DNA of 64,000 nucleotides from Marinomonas flavescens (GTDB lineage Bacteria; Pseudomonadota; Gammaproteobacteria; Pseudomonadales; Marinomonadaceae). Location: NCBI RefSeq assembly GCF_004352835.1, contig NZ_SJSB01000005.1, positions 124,001 through 188,000 of the forward strand. Direction: 5' to 3'. Of this stretch, positions 11,975 to 22,500 are shown in pieces (position 1 is the stretch's first letter; each line of letters starts with the position of its first letter). A program made the position numbers and the translations under genes. The notes beneath the pieces were generated by a model. It searched no databases. It was not told the DNA's origin and saw nothing but the letters and a program-made list of their open reading frames with translations.

Positions 11975-13555
11975 TTAATGACGGAAATGGCGCATGCCAG
12001 TGAAGACCATTGCCATGCCGGCTTCGTCTGCTGCCGCGATGACTTCAGCATCACGCATCGAGCCACCAGGCTGAATAACGGCAGTAATGCCCGCTGCCGC
12101 TGCGGCGTCTATGCCATCACGGAATGGGAAGAAAGCGTCAGAGGCCATAACAGAACCCGGTACTTCAAGGTTTTCGTCAGCGGCTTTAATGCCCGCGATT
12201 TTTGCACTGTATACGCGGCTCATTTGGCCAGCACCCACACCGATAGTTTGTTCTGCTTTTGCGTAAACAATGGCGTTAGATTTAACGAATTTAGCAACTT
12301 TCCAAGCAAACAATAGATCTTTTAGTTCCGCTTCACTTGGTTGACGCTTAGACACAACTTTTAGGTCGTCTAGCGTGATAGCTCCGTCGTCACGGTCTTG
12401 AACCAATAGGCCGCCGTTAACGCGTTTGTAGTCTAGTGCTGCAGGCTTGTCTTGTGACCATTGACCGCATTCAAGAACGCGTACGTTTTGCTTAGTTGCC
12501 ACTATGTCTGCGGCTGCTTTGCTAACGCTTGGCGCTATGATCACTTCAACGAATTGACGGTCAACAATCGCTTGAGCGGTTGCTGCATCTAATTCTTGGT
12601 TAAAAGCAATGATGCCACCAAACGCAGACGTTGGGTCTGTTTGGAAGGCTAATTCGTAAGCGGCTAATTGGTTTTCGCCAGTCGCCACACCGCAAGGGTT
12701 AGCGTGCTTAACGATTACACAAGCTGGCTTGTCGAAGCTTTTAACGCATTCTAGAGCGGCATCAGTGTCGGCAATGTTGTTGTAAGACAAGGCTTTGCCT
12801 TGAATTTGTTTTGCCGTGCTGATGGACGCTTCTTTTGGATTTGCTTCAACATAAAACGCCGCTTTTTGATGTGGGTTCTCGCCGTAACGCATTTCTTCTT
12901 GTTTGTTGAACTGCAAGTTGAATGTGCGAGCGAAATCTTCGCTGCCGCCTTCCACTTTTTTGCCCAAGAAGTTAGCAATAGCACCGTCGTAATAAGACGT
13001 ATGTTCAAATGCTTGTACCGCAAGGTCGAAACGTTGATCGTACGTTAAACCGCCGTCTGCTTTTAGGGAGGCAAGTAGCGCATCATAGCTTGCTGGTGAT
13101 ACAACGATAGCCACGTCTTTATGGTTTTTCGCTGCAGAGCGAACCATAGTCGGGCCGCCGATGTCGATGTTTTCAATCGCCATTGGTAGGTCGCAATCAG
13201 GGCGTTCGATTGTTGCTTCGAATGGGTATAGGTTAACAACGACCATATCGATCTCGTCGATACCGTGTTCTTTCATGATCGCGCCGTCGATATCACGACG
13301 ACCAAGGATGCCGCCATGTACTTTCGGGTGCAGTGTTTTTACACGGCCATCCATCATTTCAGGAAAACCGGTGTAATCAGATACTTCCGTTGCCGCTACT
13401 TGGTTTTCAAGTAATAGACGGTAAGTGCCACCAGTAGAAAGGATTTCAATGCCCTGAGCGGTTAATTCGCGGGCGAATTCGACAATGCCTGTTTTGTCGG
13501 AAACGCTGATTAGAGCTCGTTTGATTGGAGTAACAGTTGTGTGATTTGCCATCAT
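11975..13555 (-). CDS. purH: Bifunctional AICAR transformylase/IMP cyclohydrolase
   Basis: A 526-residue cytosolic enzyme catalysing the last two steps of IMP synthesis. The N-terminal MGS-like cyclohydrolase domain (about 1-200) shows [25 protein letters not shown] and [15 protein letters not shown]. The C-terminal formyltransferase domain shows KHANPCGVA and the metal/substrate region [12 protein letters not shown]. Two in-frame ATGs (13555 and 13552) are possible; the first is listed. Purine genes on both sides fit. Confidence 0.97.
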   Translation of the reverse strand: MMANHTTVTPIKRALISVSDKTGIVEFARELTAQGIEILSTGGTYRLLLENQVAATEVSDYTGFPEMMDGRVKTLHPKVHGGILGRRDIDGAIMKEHGIDEIDMVVVNLYPFEATIERPDCDLPMAIENIDIGGPTMVRSAAKNHKDVAIVVSPASYDALLASLKADGGLTYDQRFDLAVQAFEHTSYYDGAIANFLGKKVEGGSEDFARTFNLQFNKQEEMRYGENPHQKAAFYVEANPKEASISTAKQIQGKALSYNNIADTDAALECVKSFDKPACVIVKHANPCGVATGENQLAAYELAFQTDPTSAFGGIIAFNQELDAATAQAIVDRQFVEVIIAPSVSKAAADIVATKQNVRVLECGQWSQDKPAALDYKRVNGGLLVQDRDDGAITLDDLKVVSKRQPSEAELKDLLFAWKVAKFVKSNAIVYAKAEQTIGVGAGQMSRVYSAKIAGIKAADENLEVPGSVMASDAFFPFRDGIDAAAAAGITAVIQPGGSMRDAEVIAAADEAGMAMVFTGMRHFRH

Positions 13556-13602
13556 GGTTCTCGCAATTGATTAACGATAAATAAACAAGGGGAAGGTAAA
13601 AC

Positions 13603-13630
13603 GAAAAAAGGGCGAAATTGCCCTTTTTTC
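13603..13630 (-). terminator. Terminator after fis
   Basis: An 11-bp stem (GAAAAAAGGGC with GCCCTTTTTTC) with a 6-nt loop lies between the fis stop and purH. Read on the minus strand it is a GC stem ending in a T-run, 6 bp after fis, so it closes the dusB-fis transcript before purH. Confidence 0.85.
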
Positions 13631-13635
13631 AATGG

Positions 13636-13944
13636 TTAAAGCATGCCGTACTGCTTTAACTTTTTGCGCAATGTTCCTCGGTTTAAGCCAAGGATAGTTG
13701 ACGCCTTTGTTTGATTGTCTTTTGTGTAGCTCATGACAGACTCTAGAAGAGGTGCCTCGACCTCCGCTAAGACTAACTGATACAAGTCAGTCACTGGCTG
13801 CCCATCCAAGTGAGCGAAGTAGTTTTGCAGTGCTTTTTCAACGTTATCACGTAGTGTTTGTGACTGCTCTGAAGAAGCCGCTTGAAACGTTTTAGTATGA
13901 GTTTGTTCTACCACAGAATGACCTTCTAGTTTAAAGCTAACCAT
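13636..13944 (-). CDS. fis: DNA-binding protein Fis
   Basis: A 102-residue nucleoid protein that bends DNA and activates rRNA and other growth-linked promoters. The C-terminal half matches Fis closely: [18 protein letters not shown] in the dimer core, then the helix-turn-helix ending in [15 protein letters not shown]. The N-terminal beta-hairpin region is less conserved, as is usual. It follows dusB by 69 bp, the classic dusB-fis operon. Confidence 0.96.
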   Translation of the reverse strand: MVSFKLEGHSVVEQTHTKTFQAASSEQSQTLRDNVEKALQNYFAHLDGQPVTDLYQLVLAEVEAPLLESVMSYTKDNQTKASTILGLNRGTLRKKLKQYGML

Positions 13945-14013
13945 TTAGTAATGAGCATAGATCATAGATTACGAAAGATAATAAATCTGACGAGGCTATA
14001 AAGTCTTTGCCTA

Positions 14014-15003
14014 TTAAGTACAAGGTTTGTTTGTCATATGACAAACAAAAAATTCGTTCAGTTGATCGAGCTGTTCTTGCGTATTATCAATACGGTTAAA
14101 CAAGCTACGAAATTGTGTTTTGTCCGCCAACGTTTGTAGATACCAGCCAACATGTTTGCGTGCAATACGCACGCCCAGATAGTCACCATAAAACTGGTGA
14201 AGAGCATTGACGTGACTGATAACCAACTGATGCACTTCTAAAAGAGAAGGAGGTGCTAACAGTTCATTGGTTTGTAAGTAGTGATTTATTTCTCGAAAAA
14301 TCCATGGTCGTCCTTGTGCTGCTCGTCCTATCATAACGCCATCAGCATTCGTGTAATCCATCACGAATTTAGCGGTTTTTGCATCCCTGATATCACCGTT
14401 AGCAAACACCGGAATAGTAAGATGATGCTTGATCTCGGCAATCGTATCGTACTCAGCTTGCCCCTGAAATTTACACTCTCGTGTTCTTCCATGGACAGCC
14501 AATGCTTTGATACCAATGTCTTCTGCCATCTTGGCAATGGTTAAACCATTTTTTTGATCTTGGCTCCATCCTGTTCTGATTTTTAAAGTAACAGGAACAG
14601 AGACACTATTTACCACCGATTCTAATATTTCACGAACTAATACTTCGTCTTTTAGCAGCGCTGACCCTGCTGCTTTATTGCATACTTTCTTAGCAGGACA
14701 ACCCATATTGATATCAATGATTTGAGCGCCTAGTTCAACATTCTGTTGAGCCGCTTCTGCCATCATTTTTGGGTCGCCGCCAGCAATTTGTACGGATCTT
14801 GGCGAGACTTCGGCATCGTGAATTAAACGATGACGGCTCTTCGTTGAGTTCCAAAGACGAACATCAGACGTCACCATTTCTGAGACGACTAATCCAGCAC
14901 CTTGATCATGACAAAGACGGCGAAAAGGCAAATCTGTTACACCTGCCATAGGGGCAAGAATAACTGGCTTGTCAACGCAATATGAGCCAATAGCAAAAGC
15001 CAT
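14014..15003 (-). CDS. dusB: tRNA-dihydrouridine synthase B
   Basis: A 329-residue FMN enzyme that reduces specific uridines in the tRNA D-loop. It has a TIM barrel starting with PVILAPMAGVTDLPFRR. The catalytic loop is NMGCPAKKVCNKAAGSALL with active-site C108, followed by FMN-binding residues in AVHGRTRE and IGRAAQGRPWIF. It is the first gene of the dusB-fis operon; a promoter with a GC-rich discriminator lies upstream. Confidence 0.96.
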   Translation of the reverse strand: MAFAIGSYCVDKPVILAPMAGVTDLPFRRLCHDQGAGLVVSEMVTSDVRLWNSTKSRHRLIHDAEVSPRSVQIAGGDPKMMAEAAQQNVELGAQIIDINMGCPAKKVCNKAAGSALLKDEVLVREILESVVNSVSVPVTLKIRTGWSQDQKNGLTIAKMAEDIGIKALAVHGRTRECKFQGQAEYDTIAEIKHHLTIPVFANGDIRDAKTAKFVMDYTNADGVMIGRAAQGRPWIFREINHYLQTNELLAPPSLLEVHQLVISHVNALHQFYGDYLGVRIARKHVGWYLQTLADKTQFRSLFNRIDNTQEQLDQLNEFFVCHMTNKPCT

Positions 15004-15046
15004 GCTGTTCCTGAATACTGAATCGAAAGTTTAAGATCGGCGACAA

Positions 15047-15091
15047 TGTCGAGCGGGCGTGCATAATACCTAGTAGATAGACATTTTTGAA
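15047..15091 (-). promoter_or_regulatory. Predicted dusB-fis promoter with GC-rich discriminator
   Basis: On the minus strand a -35-like TTCAAA (15086-15091) is separated by 17 bp from a -10-like TATTAT (15063-15068). The -10 is followed at once by a G/C-rich stretch, GCACGCCCGCTC. Such discriminators are known at stringently controlled promoters, including E. coli fis. This is a prediction from spacing and motif only. Confidence 0.5.
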
Positions 15092-15158
15092 GTCTTGACA
15101 ACACGAAAATTGGCTATTTTTTGTGCTTATTTTATTACGGGCTCAAAAATACCCTAAA

Positions 15159-16550
15159 TTAGTAAGAACGAGTCCCTGCTGGGAAAACTCGAAGCTGGTG
15201 TGTAACCGCTCGTGCACCAGGATCTCGAATAGGAATGACTAAGTGAATTGGCGTGTTAGGCGGCATATAAGTAATGTCTAAGAAGTCTTTATCAAGATAA
15301 TCTCTAGGAGAGAATAATCGAGCGGCGACGGGTGCGCCATTTAGATCAAAGAATTCTAGAGCAATTTTAGGCATGGGTTGTGCGTACTTACTGGTATTAG
15401 TCATGATGGCGTTAACTAATAATGCATTCGGTTTTGTTGGGTGGCTTTGAATACGTACGTGTTGAATACTGATGGCGTTAATGTCAACAAATACGGGCAA
15501 AGTACAGCCGGTATAAGTACAAAAGGTTCGATAAAGCACTCTAAAATTTTCCGACTGACTACCTTGTAAAAAGAAATGTCCAGTCACTTGTGTCGCGAGA
15601 GCGAATAGGCCAAAGAGAACCCCTAGAAACCATAAGAAGGTGCGCGGTTTTTTGTTGGATTTTTGCTCTTTTTCGTATTCACCCAGTAAAGGGTCTAGGT
15701 ACTCTTGACCGGTCAGCTGATCTAATGCGGCATGTTGGCTGGTTATTCTATTTGAAGCGTCCTGTTTAGAGGTTTCCTGGGCAAGTGAGTGCAAGGCCAC
15801 CATGTAATCAGGTTCTGCTTCGGGTTCAGCCTCAGGTGTAGCGTGTAATTCTTCGTGTTTATTTTTCGCAGTGAAAAGTTCGAGAGTTTCTTTTTTGATC
15901 GGCTGTTGCCTTGGGGTCGCATTTAATGCGGCTTCGACTTCGGCTAGCTCTAGTTCCCATGGCGCGGGGTCTGTTTGCGCATCGTTTGATTTCTGAGCTT
16001 GGTTTTCTTTTCTTTGGGGCTTAGAGAAAGCCTTTTCATTGGTATGGCTGCTGAATTCATTGTTTTGCTTGGTGCGTGACGACGTGCTGCTCGTGTTAAT
16101 GAGCAATGCATCAGTTGGGTCGTAGTCATCGGAAGTGGGAGAAGGTTGATGAGTGTGTTTGGGGGCATCAAACAAAGGGTCATCTGGAGTACCCGGTGCT
16201 AAATCATCTTCATCGAACAGTGTTTGTAACCATTCAGGACTGACAGGTTCATCGTCAGCTGAGGTAAAAAGCAGAGTGTTACCTTTTGAGATTTCGTTGG
16301 TCTCTGGCTCTGACTCGGAGAATGGTGTGTGTTTTTTAAGTTCAGGCTCCACTTTCGATTCAAGAATCTGTTCTTTTACTGCGGTGGGTTGCGCTGGTGG
16401 TGTCGTTATTTTGTTAGCCGCTTCTCTGGCATCAAAAATATGGAAGCATTGACCGCAACGTACTTTTCCTTTTGCCATGCTTAATACATCATCGGTTACA
16501 CGAAATGCAGTGGAACATTTGGGACAACGAGTGATTAAGCTATCGGTCAT
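15159..16550 (-). CDS. Zinc-ribbon and DUF3426 domain membrane protein
   Basis: A 463-residue protein of unknown function. The N-terminal MJ0042-type zinc ribbon has two CxxC pairs (RCPKCSTAFRV and VRCGQCFHIFDA). A long, acidic, low-complexity middle (about 45-300) follows, then one membrane segment near 305-330 and a DUF3426 domain outside the membrane at the C-terminus. Orthologues sit between prmA and dusB-fis in many gammaproteobacteria, as here. The single membrane crossing suggests a link between a cytoplasmic ribbon and a periplasmic domain; no activity can be named. Confidence 0.85.
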   Translation of the reverse strand: MTDSLITRCPKCSTAFRVTDDVLSMAKGKVRCGQCFHIFDAREAANKITTPPAQPTAVKEQILESKVEPELKKHTPFSESEPETNEISKGNTLLFTSADDEPVSPEWLQTLFDEDDLAPGTPDDPLFDAPKHTHQPSPTSDDYDPTDALLINTSSTSSRTKQNNEFSSHTNEKAFSKPQRKENQAQKSNDAQTDPAPWELELAEVEAALNATPRQQPIKKETLELFTAKNKHEELHATPEAEPEAEPDYMVALHSLAQETSKQDASNRITSQHAALDQLTGQEYLDPLLGEYEKEQKSNKKPRTFLWFLGVLFGLFALATQVTGHFFLQGSQSENFRVLYRTFCTYTGCTLPVFVDINAISIQHVRIQSHPTKPNALLVNAIMTNTSKYAQPMPKIALEFFDLNGAPVAARLFSPRDYLDKDFLDITYMPPNTPIHLVIPIRDPGARAVTHQLRVFPAGTRSY

Positions 16551-16597
16551 TGTGTTACGGCCTTCCTATTTGGACTTCTACTGATTACCTAGTGACT

Positions 16598-17491
16598 TTA
16601 GGCGTTTTTAATACCAACAATGCGAACCCATTCTTCTTTCTCTGTAATAGATTCAATCGTAAACCATTCTTGATATGCGTCTATTACTTCTTGTGCTTGG
16701 TTCGCAAGGATGCCTGATAGTGCTAATTGACCGCCGGTTTTCACTAATGCCGTAATAGTTGGGGCTAAATGTGCTAAAGGTCCCGCTAAGATGTTAGCGA
16801 CAACGATATCAGCTTGTAAATCTGATTCGTAAGGTGGAAGCTTTACCTCGATGCGCGCAGGATCGATGTTGTTGCGTTCAGCGTTGGCTTGTGTCGCTTG
16901 CACAGCTTGTGGGTCAATGTCGATGCCAACCATGTTATCTGCGCCTAGCAATAGTCCAGCAATGCCTAAAATGCCTGAGCCACAACCGTAATCAATGATG
17001 GTTTTGTTATGACAGTCAAGGCTGTCTAGCCACTGTAAGCAGAGTGCGGTGGTTGGGTGTGTGCCAGTACCGAAAGCTAGGCCTGGATCGAGCATAAGGG
17101 TGATGGCGTTTTCGTCTGGGACTTCGCGCCAGCTTGGGCATACCCATAGGCGTTCACCAAATTGAATTGGATGGTAGCTGTCCATCCACTCTCTTTCCCA
17201 ATCTTTGTCTTCGACTATTTCGATTTTTATGTCGATCGTACTTTCTTCACCTAAGGTGCTGGCTTTGTGCTCAATAACAGGGCGAATGTGTTCTACATCG
17301 GCATCTGCTTCGAATAATCCTGTTACTTTCGTGTGTTTCCATAGCGGCGTTGTATTTAGTTCTGGTTCATAGACAGGGTCATCATGAACATCTTCAAAGG
17401 TGACGACCATAGCGCCGCAATCTAGTAGGGTGTCTTCAAAGGCAGGAACATGATCAGGTGTGGTGTGTAAACAAATTTGAAGCCAAGGCAT
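16598..17491 (-). CDS. prmA: Ribosomal protein L11 methyltransferase
   Basis: A 297-residue SAM-dependent enzyme that methylates ribosomal protein L11. The ATG at 17491 gives the family start MPWLQI; an in-frame TTG two codons earlier is less likely. The N-terminal L11-recognition domain is followed by the Rossmann methyltransferase with TIIDYGCGSGILGIAG (motif I) and DIVVANILAGPL (motif IV). It lies between accC and the DUF3426 gene, a common arrangement. Confidence 0.96.
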   Translation of the reverse strand: MPWLQICLHTTPDHVPAFEDTLLDCGAMVVTFEDVHDDPVYEPELNTTPLWKHTKVTGLFEADADVEHIRPVIEHKASTLGEESTIDIKIEIVEDKDWEREWMDSYHPIQFGERLWVCPSWREVPDENAITLMLDPGLAFGTGTHPTTALCLQWLDSLDCHNKTIIDYGCGSGILGIAGLLLGADNMVGIDIDPQAVQATQANAERNNIDPARIEVKLPPYESDLQADIVVANILAGPLAHLAPTITALVKTGGQLALSGILANQAQEVIDAYQEWFTIESITEKEEWVRIVGIKNA

Positions 17492-17567
17492 AAACAAACA
17501 TCCGAAAAATAAACAAGCAAGGGATAGAATAACGAAGCTGGGGAAGGTTCGCGAGCAGAAAGTGAAG

Positions 17568-17598
17568 ATCCCTAGCGAACTTTACGAACGCTAGGGAT
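17568..17598 (-). terminator. Stem-loop after accC
   Basis: A 10-bp perfect stem (ATCCCTAGCG with CGCTAGGGAT) and 11-nt loop just beyond the accC stop. The T-run after it is poor (CTTCACTTTC), so it may be a partial terminator or a 3'-end stabiliser between accC and prmA. Confidence 0.55.
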
Positions 17599-17610
17599 AA
17601 GCATCAGCTC

Positions 17611-18951
17611 TTATAAGCCGAGCTTTTTCTCCAAGTAATGGATATTAACGCCACCCGCAATAAAGTTCGCATCATTTGTGAGATCTTTTTGCAGTTCAAT
17701 GTTGCTCTTAATGCCATCGATGAAGGTTTCATCTAATGCACCAGAAAGACGTTTTATTGCCATAGTACGGTCCGGTGCATGACAGATGATTTTGGCAATC
17801 ATAGAGTCATACGTTGGTGGTACTGAGTAACCGCTGTAAAGGTGAGAATCAACACGAACACCGTTACCGCCAGGCGCATGGAAGTAGTTCACTTTACCAG
17901 GGCTTGGCATGAAGGTTTTCGGATCTTCAGCGTTGATTCGTGCTTCTACGGCGTGGCCATTAAGCTTGATGTCTTCTTGTTTAAGAGACAATGGCATGCC
18001 ACTGGCAATGCGAAGTTGTTCTTTTACAATATCAACACCTGTTACCATTTCAGTAACTGGATGCTCTACCTGAACACGAGTGTTCATTTCGATGAAGTAA
18101 AAGCCACCATCTTCGTACAAAAACTCAAAAGTACCCGCGCCGCGGTAATTGATCTTGATACAAGCATCAACACAGGCTTTTAGACAAGCTTGGCGAGATG
18201 TTTCATCAAGCATTGGTGCTGGAGCTTCTTCCAATACTTTTTGGTGACGACGTTGCAAAGAGCAATCGCGATCATACAAATGAATTGCGTTACCTTGGCC
18301 GTCAGCTAGGATTTGTACTTCTACGTGACGTGGGTTTTGTAGGAATTTCTCCATATAAACCGTGCTGTCGCCGAAGTAAGATCCTGCTTCTGCTTGTGTA
18401 ACGCTGATCGATTTAAGTAGGCTGCCTTCGTTGTGAACAACGCGCATACCACGACCACCACCACCAGCAGCGGCTTTAATGATCACAGGGAAGCCGATTT
18501 CTCGAGCCACACGGATACATTCTTCTGGATCTTCAGGAACTGGGCCATTGGAGCCAGGAACCGTAGGAACACCCGCTTCTTTCATTGCTTTAATCGCAGA
18601 AACTTTGTCACCCATAAGGCGAATAGTTTCAGCTTTAGGGCCGATAAAGGCAAAGCCTGAGCGTTCTACTTGTTCAGCAAAATCAGCATTTTCTGCTAAG
18701 AAGCCATAACCTGGGTGAATCCCAGATGTATCTGTCAATTCTGCTGCACTGATAATCGCAGGAATGTTCAAATAACTTTGTGATGAAGGGTTTGGTCCGA
18801 TACAGATGGATTCGTCTGCTAAGCGAACATGTAGTAAGTCGCGGTCAATTTTTGAGTGAACCGCAACGGTTTTGATACCGAGTTCTTTACACGCACGTAA
18901 AATACGTAGCGCGATTTCGCCTCGGTTAGCAATCAATACCTTATCTAGCAT
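17611..18951 (-). CDS. accC: Acetyl-CoA carboxylase biotin carboxylase subunit
   Basis: A 446-residue ATP-grasp enzyme that carboxylates biotin on AccB in the first committed step of fatty acid synthesis. Visible are [20 protein letters not shown], the glycine-rich [16 protein letters not shown] loop, and [16 protein letters not shown] with catalytic Glu/Arg. The gene follows accB by 21 bp in one operon. Length matches the family. Confidence 0.97.
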   Translation of the reverse strand: MLDKVLIANRGEIALRILRACKELGIKTVAVHSKIDRDLLHVRLADESICIGPNPSSQSYLNIPAIISAAELTDTSGIHPGYGFLAENADFAEQVERSGFAFIGPKAETIRLMGDKVSAIKAMKEAGVPTVPGSNGPVPEDPEECIRVAREIGFPVIIKAAAGGGGRGMRVVHNEGSLLKSISVTQAEAGSYFGDSTVYMEKFLQNPRHVEVQILADGQGNAIHLYDRDCSLQRRHQKVLEEAPAPMLDETSRQACLKACVDACIKINYRGAGTFEFLYEDGGFYFIEMNTRVQVEHPVTEMVTGVDIVKEQLRIASGMPLSLKQEDIKLNGHAVEARINAEDPKTFMPSPGKVNYFHAPGGNGVRVDSHLYSGYSVPPTYDSMIAKIICHAPDRTMAIKRLSGALDETFIDGIKSNIELQKDLTNDANFIAGGVNIHYLEKKLGL

Positions 18952-18972
18952 GATGAAACCTATAGCTGTTGA

Positions 18973-19422
18973 TTAAACGATGGAAACAAGAGGTTGATCA
19001 AATTCAACTGGCTCGCCGTCTTCTACAAGAATAGCGGCAATCGTGCCCGACTTGTCGGCTTCGATTTGATTCATCATTTTCATTGCTTCAACGATACAGA
19101 TTGTATCGCCCACGTTAACTTTTTGACCAACTTCAATGAAAGCCTTAGAACCTGGAGCAGAAGACTTATAGTAAGTTCCAACCATTGGAGAGTTTACTGT
19201 GTGGCCTGCAATTTCTGGTGCTGCGGCTGGTGCTGCAGAAGATGCTGGTGCCGGAGCAGCGGCTAATTGAGGTGCTGGAGCGGCCATCATTTGAGGAGCC
19301 ATAGCAACAGGTGCGCCACCGCGACTAATTCGTACTGCTTCTTCGCCTTCTTTGATTTCAATCTCGTAGACGTTAGATTCTTCTAGAAGCTCGATTAGTT
19401 TCTTTATTTTACGAATATCCAT
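18973..19422 (-). CDS. accB: Biotin carboxyl carrier protein of acetyl-CoA carboxylase
   Basis: A 149-residue carrier with three parts: an N-terminal domain (1-35), an Ala/Pro-rich flexible linker (about 37-70), and a C-terminal biotinyl domain. The biotinylated lysine is K115 in [10 protein letters not shown], and the protruding thumb is in the SSAPGSKAF region. It is the first gene of accBC. In many gammaproteobacteria aroQ lies just upstream; here the upstream neighbour is dsbD with a 269-bp gap that probably holds the accBC promoter. Confidence 0.97.
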   Translation of the reverse strand: MDIRKIKKLIELLEESNVYEIEIKEGEEAVRISRGGAPVAMAPQMMAAPAPQLAAAPAPASSAAPAAAPEIAGHTVNSPMVGTYYKSSAPGSKAFIEVGQKVNVGDTICIVEAMKMMNQIEADKSGTIAAILVEDGEPVEFDQPLVSIV

Positions 19423-19691
19423 GGTTACTCTCTTTTGTCAGTCTAAATTGTTTAGTGCCTACTTAGAGACACTAATCATTATTAATTTCGGCATGCTCTG
19501 GCAAATGAAGTCCTTTAATGAAGACGTTGTAAAACCAAGGTTTTAACAATCTACTTACATTAACGGCCAAAAGTGAAGGGGCAGAGTCATGTAGTAAGAA
19601 ATTATCGTTAAAAAGCGTGATATTGTCCAGTTATGACGTAAAAAAACCATTAAAATGCTGTCTAGTGTTTTATTTGAACAGTAGTAAACCG

Positions 19692-21509
19692 TTATTTATT
19701 TTCTGACTGATTGTTTTTTGTTACATACGTTAATCGATTTAAAACATCTGTTTTAGATGGTTCTCCAATCAAGGTTAAGTCTTTACGTTCGTTGCCATTT
19801 TTATCTAAGAAGATGATAGAAGGGGGACCGAAAACAGAAAAGTGCGCCATGAACGCTTTGTTCTCTGGTGTATTTTTTGTGACATCGACTCTGACCAGTT
19901 GAACCTGTTTCAAATATGGATGGACATCTGTTGCTTTAAAAACTTCTTCTTCCAATACTTTGCAGCTTATGCACCAATCGGCATAAAAATCTAACATGAT
20001 GGGTCGATGGTCTTGGCTGGCTAATAACGGTGGAATTTCGTTTAAACTGGTAATGGTTTTTTTGAATGGAGAAGCGCTAACATCTTCAATTCTGTCTTGA
20101 GTGGATGAAAGAGGCTCTAGAGGGTTGGAAGCACCAGAAGCCCCTCCATACATTTCAAAAGCACCAATCACACCAAAGAACAGTGCAAAAAACCAGCGCA
20201 CTGGATGAGAGTATGATTTACTCACTCTGTGTAGGAAGTAGCCACTTATGCCGAGCGCTAAGGCCGCCCATAAAATAAGGTGGGTGGCGTCTGGTAACCA
20301 GCGAGTCGCGAGCCAGATAGAGACAGCCAGTAGGGCAAATCCCATAATGACTTTAGTGTCGTGAAGCCAAGGACCCGTTTTAGGCAATATTTTAGGGCCA
20401 AATAACCCAACTAATAAGAGCGGAATCCCCATACCTAACGCCATAACGAAAAGCATTAGCGCGCCATACCAAATATCACCTTGGCTGGATATATAAAGTA
20501 ATACGCCAGCGACGGGAGCTGACACGCAAGGCGAAACAATCAATGTTGCCAGTACGCCTGCGATAAAGGTATTGATCGTCGTGCGTAGACTTGAAGCAGA
20601 GTCTGGATTGCTACTTTGCTGTAGGCGATTTTGCCATGATGACGGCAAGCGCAGTTCGTATACTCCAAACATCGCAAGGGCCAAGGCAATAAAAAGAATC
20701 GCACTGATGGAAAGCAGTACAGGGCTTTGCAACTGTGCTTGCAAATTAAGCTGGGTTCCGAAAATACCGGCAATAGCACCGATGGCGCCATAAGTCAGCG
20801 CCATCGCCAGTACATACACAACGCTGTAATAAAAAGAGCCTAATTTCGAGCGTCGCGTGCCGACAACAATGGCGCTAACAATAGGAATCATTGGTAGCAC
20901 ACAGGGTGTTAGCGAAAGCAATAAGCCAAAGCCAAATAAAGCGGCAATGGCCGCCCATAGATTGCTTGAGGCAAGAATTTGGTTGATTGAAGAGGCTTCA
21001 GATAACGCAACAGGAGCTTGTATCGATTGTGATGCGTTCGTTTTAATACTGGTCTTATCTGTCTGCGGGACGGTGAATTCAATCGGGGTGGACTGCGGCG
21101 CGTAACATAAGCCTTTTTCAGCGCATCCTTGGTAGTGTAGGGTGGCATTGATTTTAGTACCAACAGGCAAAGTAATGTCATAATAAATAGAAAGTGACAA
21201 ATTGTGTTTGTAGATAACCACGTCGCCGAAATATTTATCGGTTTTGTCTTCGCCTTTAGGCAGCGCTGCAAAGTGCAGTTTATCGGCTTGAGGGCCAGAC
21301 AGTGATAAACGGTTCTGGTAAAGATAATAACCTTTACTGATGTACCAATTCGCTTTTATTTTCCCATCTTTTGGTGGGTCTAACGTGAGCTGGAAGGCTT
21401 GCTCAACGGGTAGAAAAGTAGGTCCTAGTTGATTTGTGGTAGGAGCAAAAGTAAATGCAAAAGCGGTGCTGTTAACTAAGAGCAAACAAAATACAATAAA
21501 TAGGCGCAT
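19692..21509 (-). CDS. dsbD: Thiol:disulfide interchange protein DsbD
   Basis: A 605-residue inner-membrane reductant conduit that keeps periplasmic DsbC/DsbG and cytochrome maturation thiols reduced. An N-terminal signal peptide (about 1-18) is followed by a periplasmic domain with GCAEKGLCYAP. The eight-helix core carries the paired cysteines in LTPCVLPMIP and VSPCVSAPVAG. A C-terminal thioredoxin domain has WCISC. All three cysteine pairs of the relay are present. Confidence 0.95.
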   Translation of the reverse strand: MRLFIVFCLLLVNSTAFAFTFAPTTNQLGPTFLPVEQAFQLTLDPPKDGKIKANWYISKGYYLYQNRLSLSGPQADKLHFAALPKGEDKTDKYFGDVVIYKHNLSLSIYYDITLPVGTKINATLHYQGCAEKGLCYAPQSTPIEFTVPQTDKTSIKTNASQSIQAPVALSEASSINQILASSNLWAAIAALFGFGLLLSLTPCVLPMIPIVSAIVVGTRRSKLGSFYYSVVYVLAMALTYGAIGAIAGIFGTQLNLQAQLQSPVLLSISAILFIALALAMFGVYELRLPSSWQNRLQQSSNPDSASSLRTTINTFIAGVLATLIVSPCVSAPVAGVLLYISSQGDIWYGALMLFVMALGMGIPLLLVGLFGPKILPKTGPWLHDTKVIMGFALLAVSIWLATRWLPDATHLILWAALALGISGYFLHRVSKSYSHPVRWFFALFFGVIGAFEMYGGASGASNPLEPLSSTQDRIEDVSASPFKKTITSLNEIPPLLASQDHRPIMLDFYADWCISCKVLEEEVFKATDVHPYLKQVQLVRVDVTKNTPENKAFMAHFSVFGPPSIIFLDKNGNERKDLTLIGEPSKTDVLNRLTYVTKNNQSENK

Positions 21510-21615
21510 AAGAATCTTTTATAAATAAGTTAGATTGCGTGAATCTATTCCATCACACGAATAGCGGATATAGACTATCAACCCTTTAGAAAGTTGCCAG
21601 TCATAAGAGGCTAAA

Positions 21616-22488
21616 TTGAGCATTAAAACGATATCCTTACTGTTTACTGTCATTTTCCTCGCTGGATGCCAAGAAAATGTGAAAAAATCGGACCCTACTC
21701 ATGTCGGTCTAGCCAAACCAGAAGTGGTAAAAGTGGCTAAGGCGAAACAAACACCAGTTAACGCTAAAAAAGTGGTTCAAGTTACTCAAAAAAAGGTGCG
21801 TACCTCTTTTGAAATAATGACGGACAAATTGGTTCAGCTGGGGAAACAAGCTCTCGCGGCAAATCAATTACTTACGCCAGCCGATGATAATGCTAATTTG
21901 TATTTTCAAGCCGTATTGGGTCGAGACCCGGGTAATTATCAAGCGACACTGGGTATTGCTTCCATTATTGATACTTATACTCAATGGGCGCTAAACGCGG
22001 CGAGACAAACAAATTATAAAGCCGCTGAGCGTTATCTAGACTCTGCTCGCTCAGTAAACCCTGAAGACGCGACCATTAATGATATGGCGGCGCGTATTAG
22101 AGGATTAAAGGAACAACGAATACAAGCGCAACGACAGCGAGCAGCAAGACTAAACGCCTCGCCGTCAGAGACTGAACAGCAAACGATTCAGGGTGGATCA
22201 ACAAACACTCAAGTGAATACTTCTAAAACAGCAGAATCTCAAATTAAAGCAGGGCAATATTTTTTGCCACATGATTTATTCAGTTTGAGTGACGATGAAA
22301 TAGTTAAGACACTTCAGCCTATTATCGATAAAGTAGCAAAAGACCAAAGTGAAGTTGCTATTTATTGGCCGAATGACAAACAAGCCCGATTGATTTATCA
22401 AATTATCAACAGTCGAGTCAGTGATTATCGTGTACGCGCAATGATTTATCATCGCTCAGACTATATGGTCGAATTACAACAGAATTAA
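21616..22488 (+). CDS. Putative lipoprotein with TPR-like region
   Basis: A 290-residue protein of unknown function. The N-terminus is a lipoprotein signal with lipobox LAGC, so the mature protein should be acylated at Cys18. A Lys/Val-rich stretch follows, then an alpha-helical region (about 60-175) with TPR-like spacing, a Gln/Ala-rich coil, a Ser/Thr/Gln-rich linker, and a distinct C-terminal domain with YWPNDKQARLIYQ. The start is TTG at 21616, chosen because AAGAGG lies 5 bp before it. It is 12 bp ahead of the DUF2333 gene and almost certainly co-transcribed with it. Confidence 0.7.
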   Translation: MSIKTISLLFTVIFLAGCQENVKKSDPTHVGLAKPEVVKVAKAKQTPVNAKKVVQVTQKKVRTSFEIMTDKLVQLGKQALAANQLLTPADDNANLYFQAVLGRDPGNYQATLGIASIIDTYTQWALNAARQTNYKAAERYLDSARSVNPEDATINDMAARIRGLKEQRIQAQRQRAARLNASPSETEQQTIQGGSTNTQVNTSKTAESQIKAGQYFLPHDLFSLSDDEIVKTLQPIIDKVAKDQSEVAIYWPNDKQARLIYQIINSRVSDYRVRAMIYHRSDYMVELQQN

Positions 22489-22500
22489 GGTGAAATAACG

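Noticed and set aside
11556..11978. A 140-codon plus-strand frame antisense to purD
   Set aside because: It lies opposite a clear purD coding region, has no family resemblance or ribosome site, and mirrors purD codon structure.
15950..16452. Plus- and minus-strand frames of 77-99 codons within the DUF3426 gene
   Set aside because: The low-complexity middle of that gene keeps other frames open by composition; no independent coding signs.
20540..20793. Frames of 73-83 codons inside dsbD on both strands
   Set aside because: They overlap the membrane-core coding sequence of dsbD, which has all its functional cysteines in the main frame.
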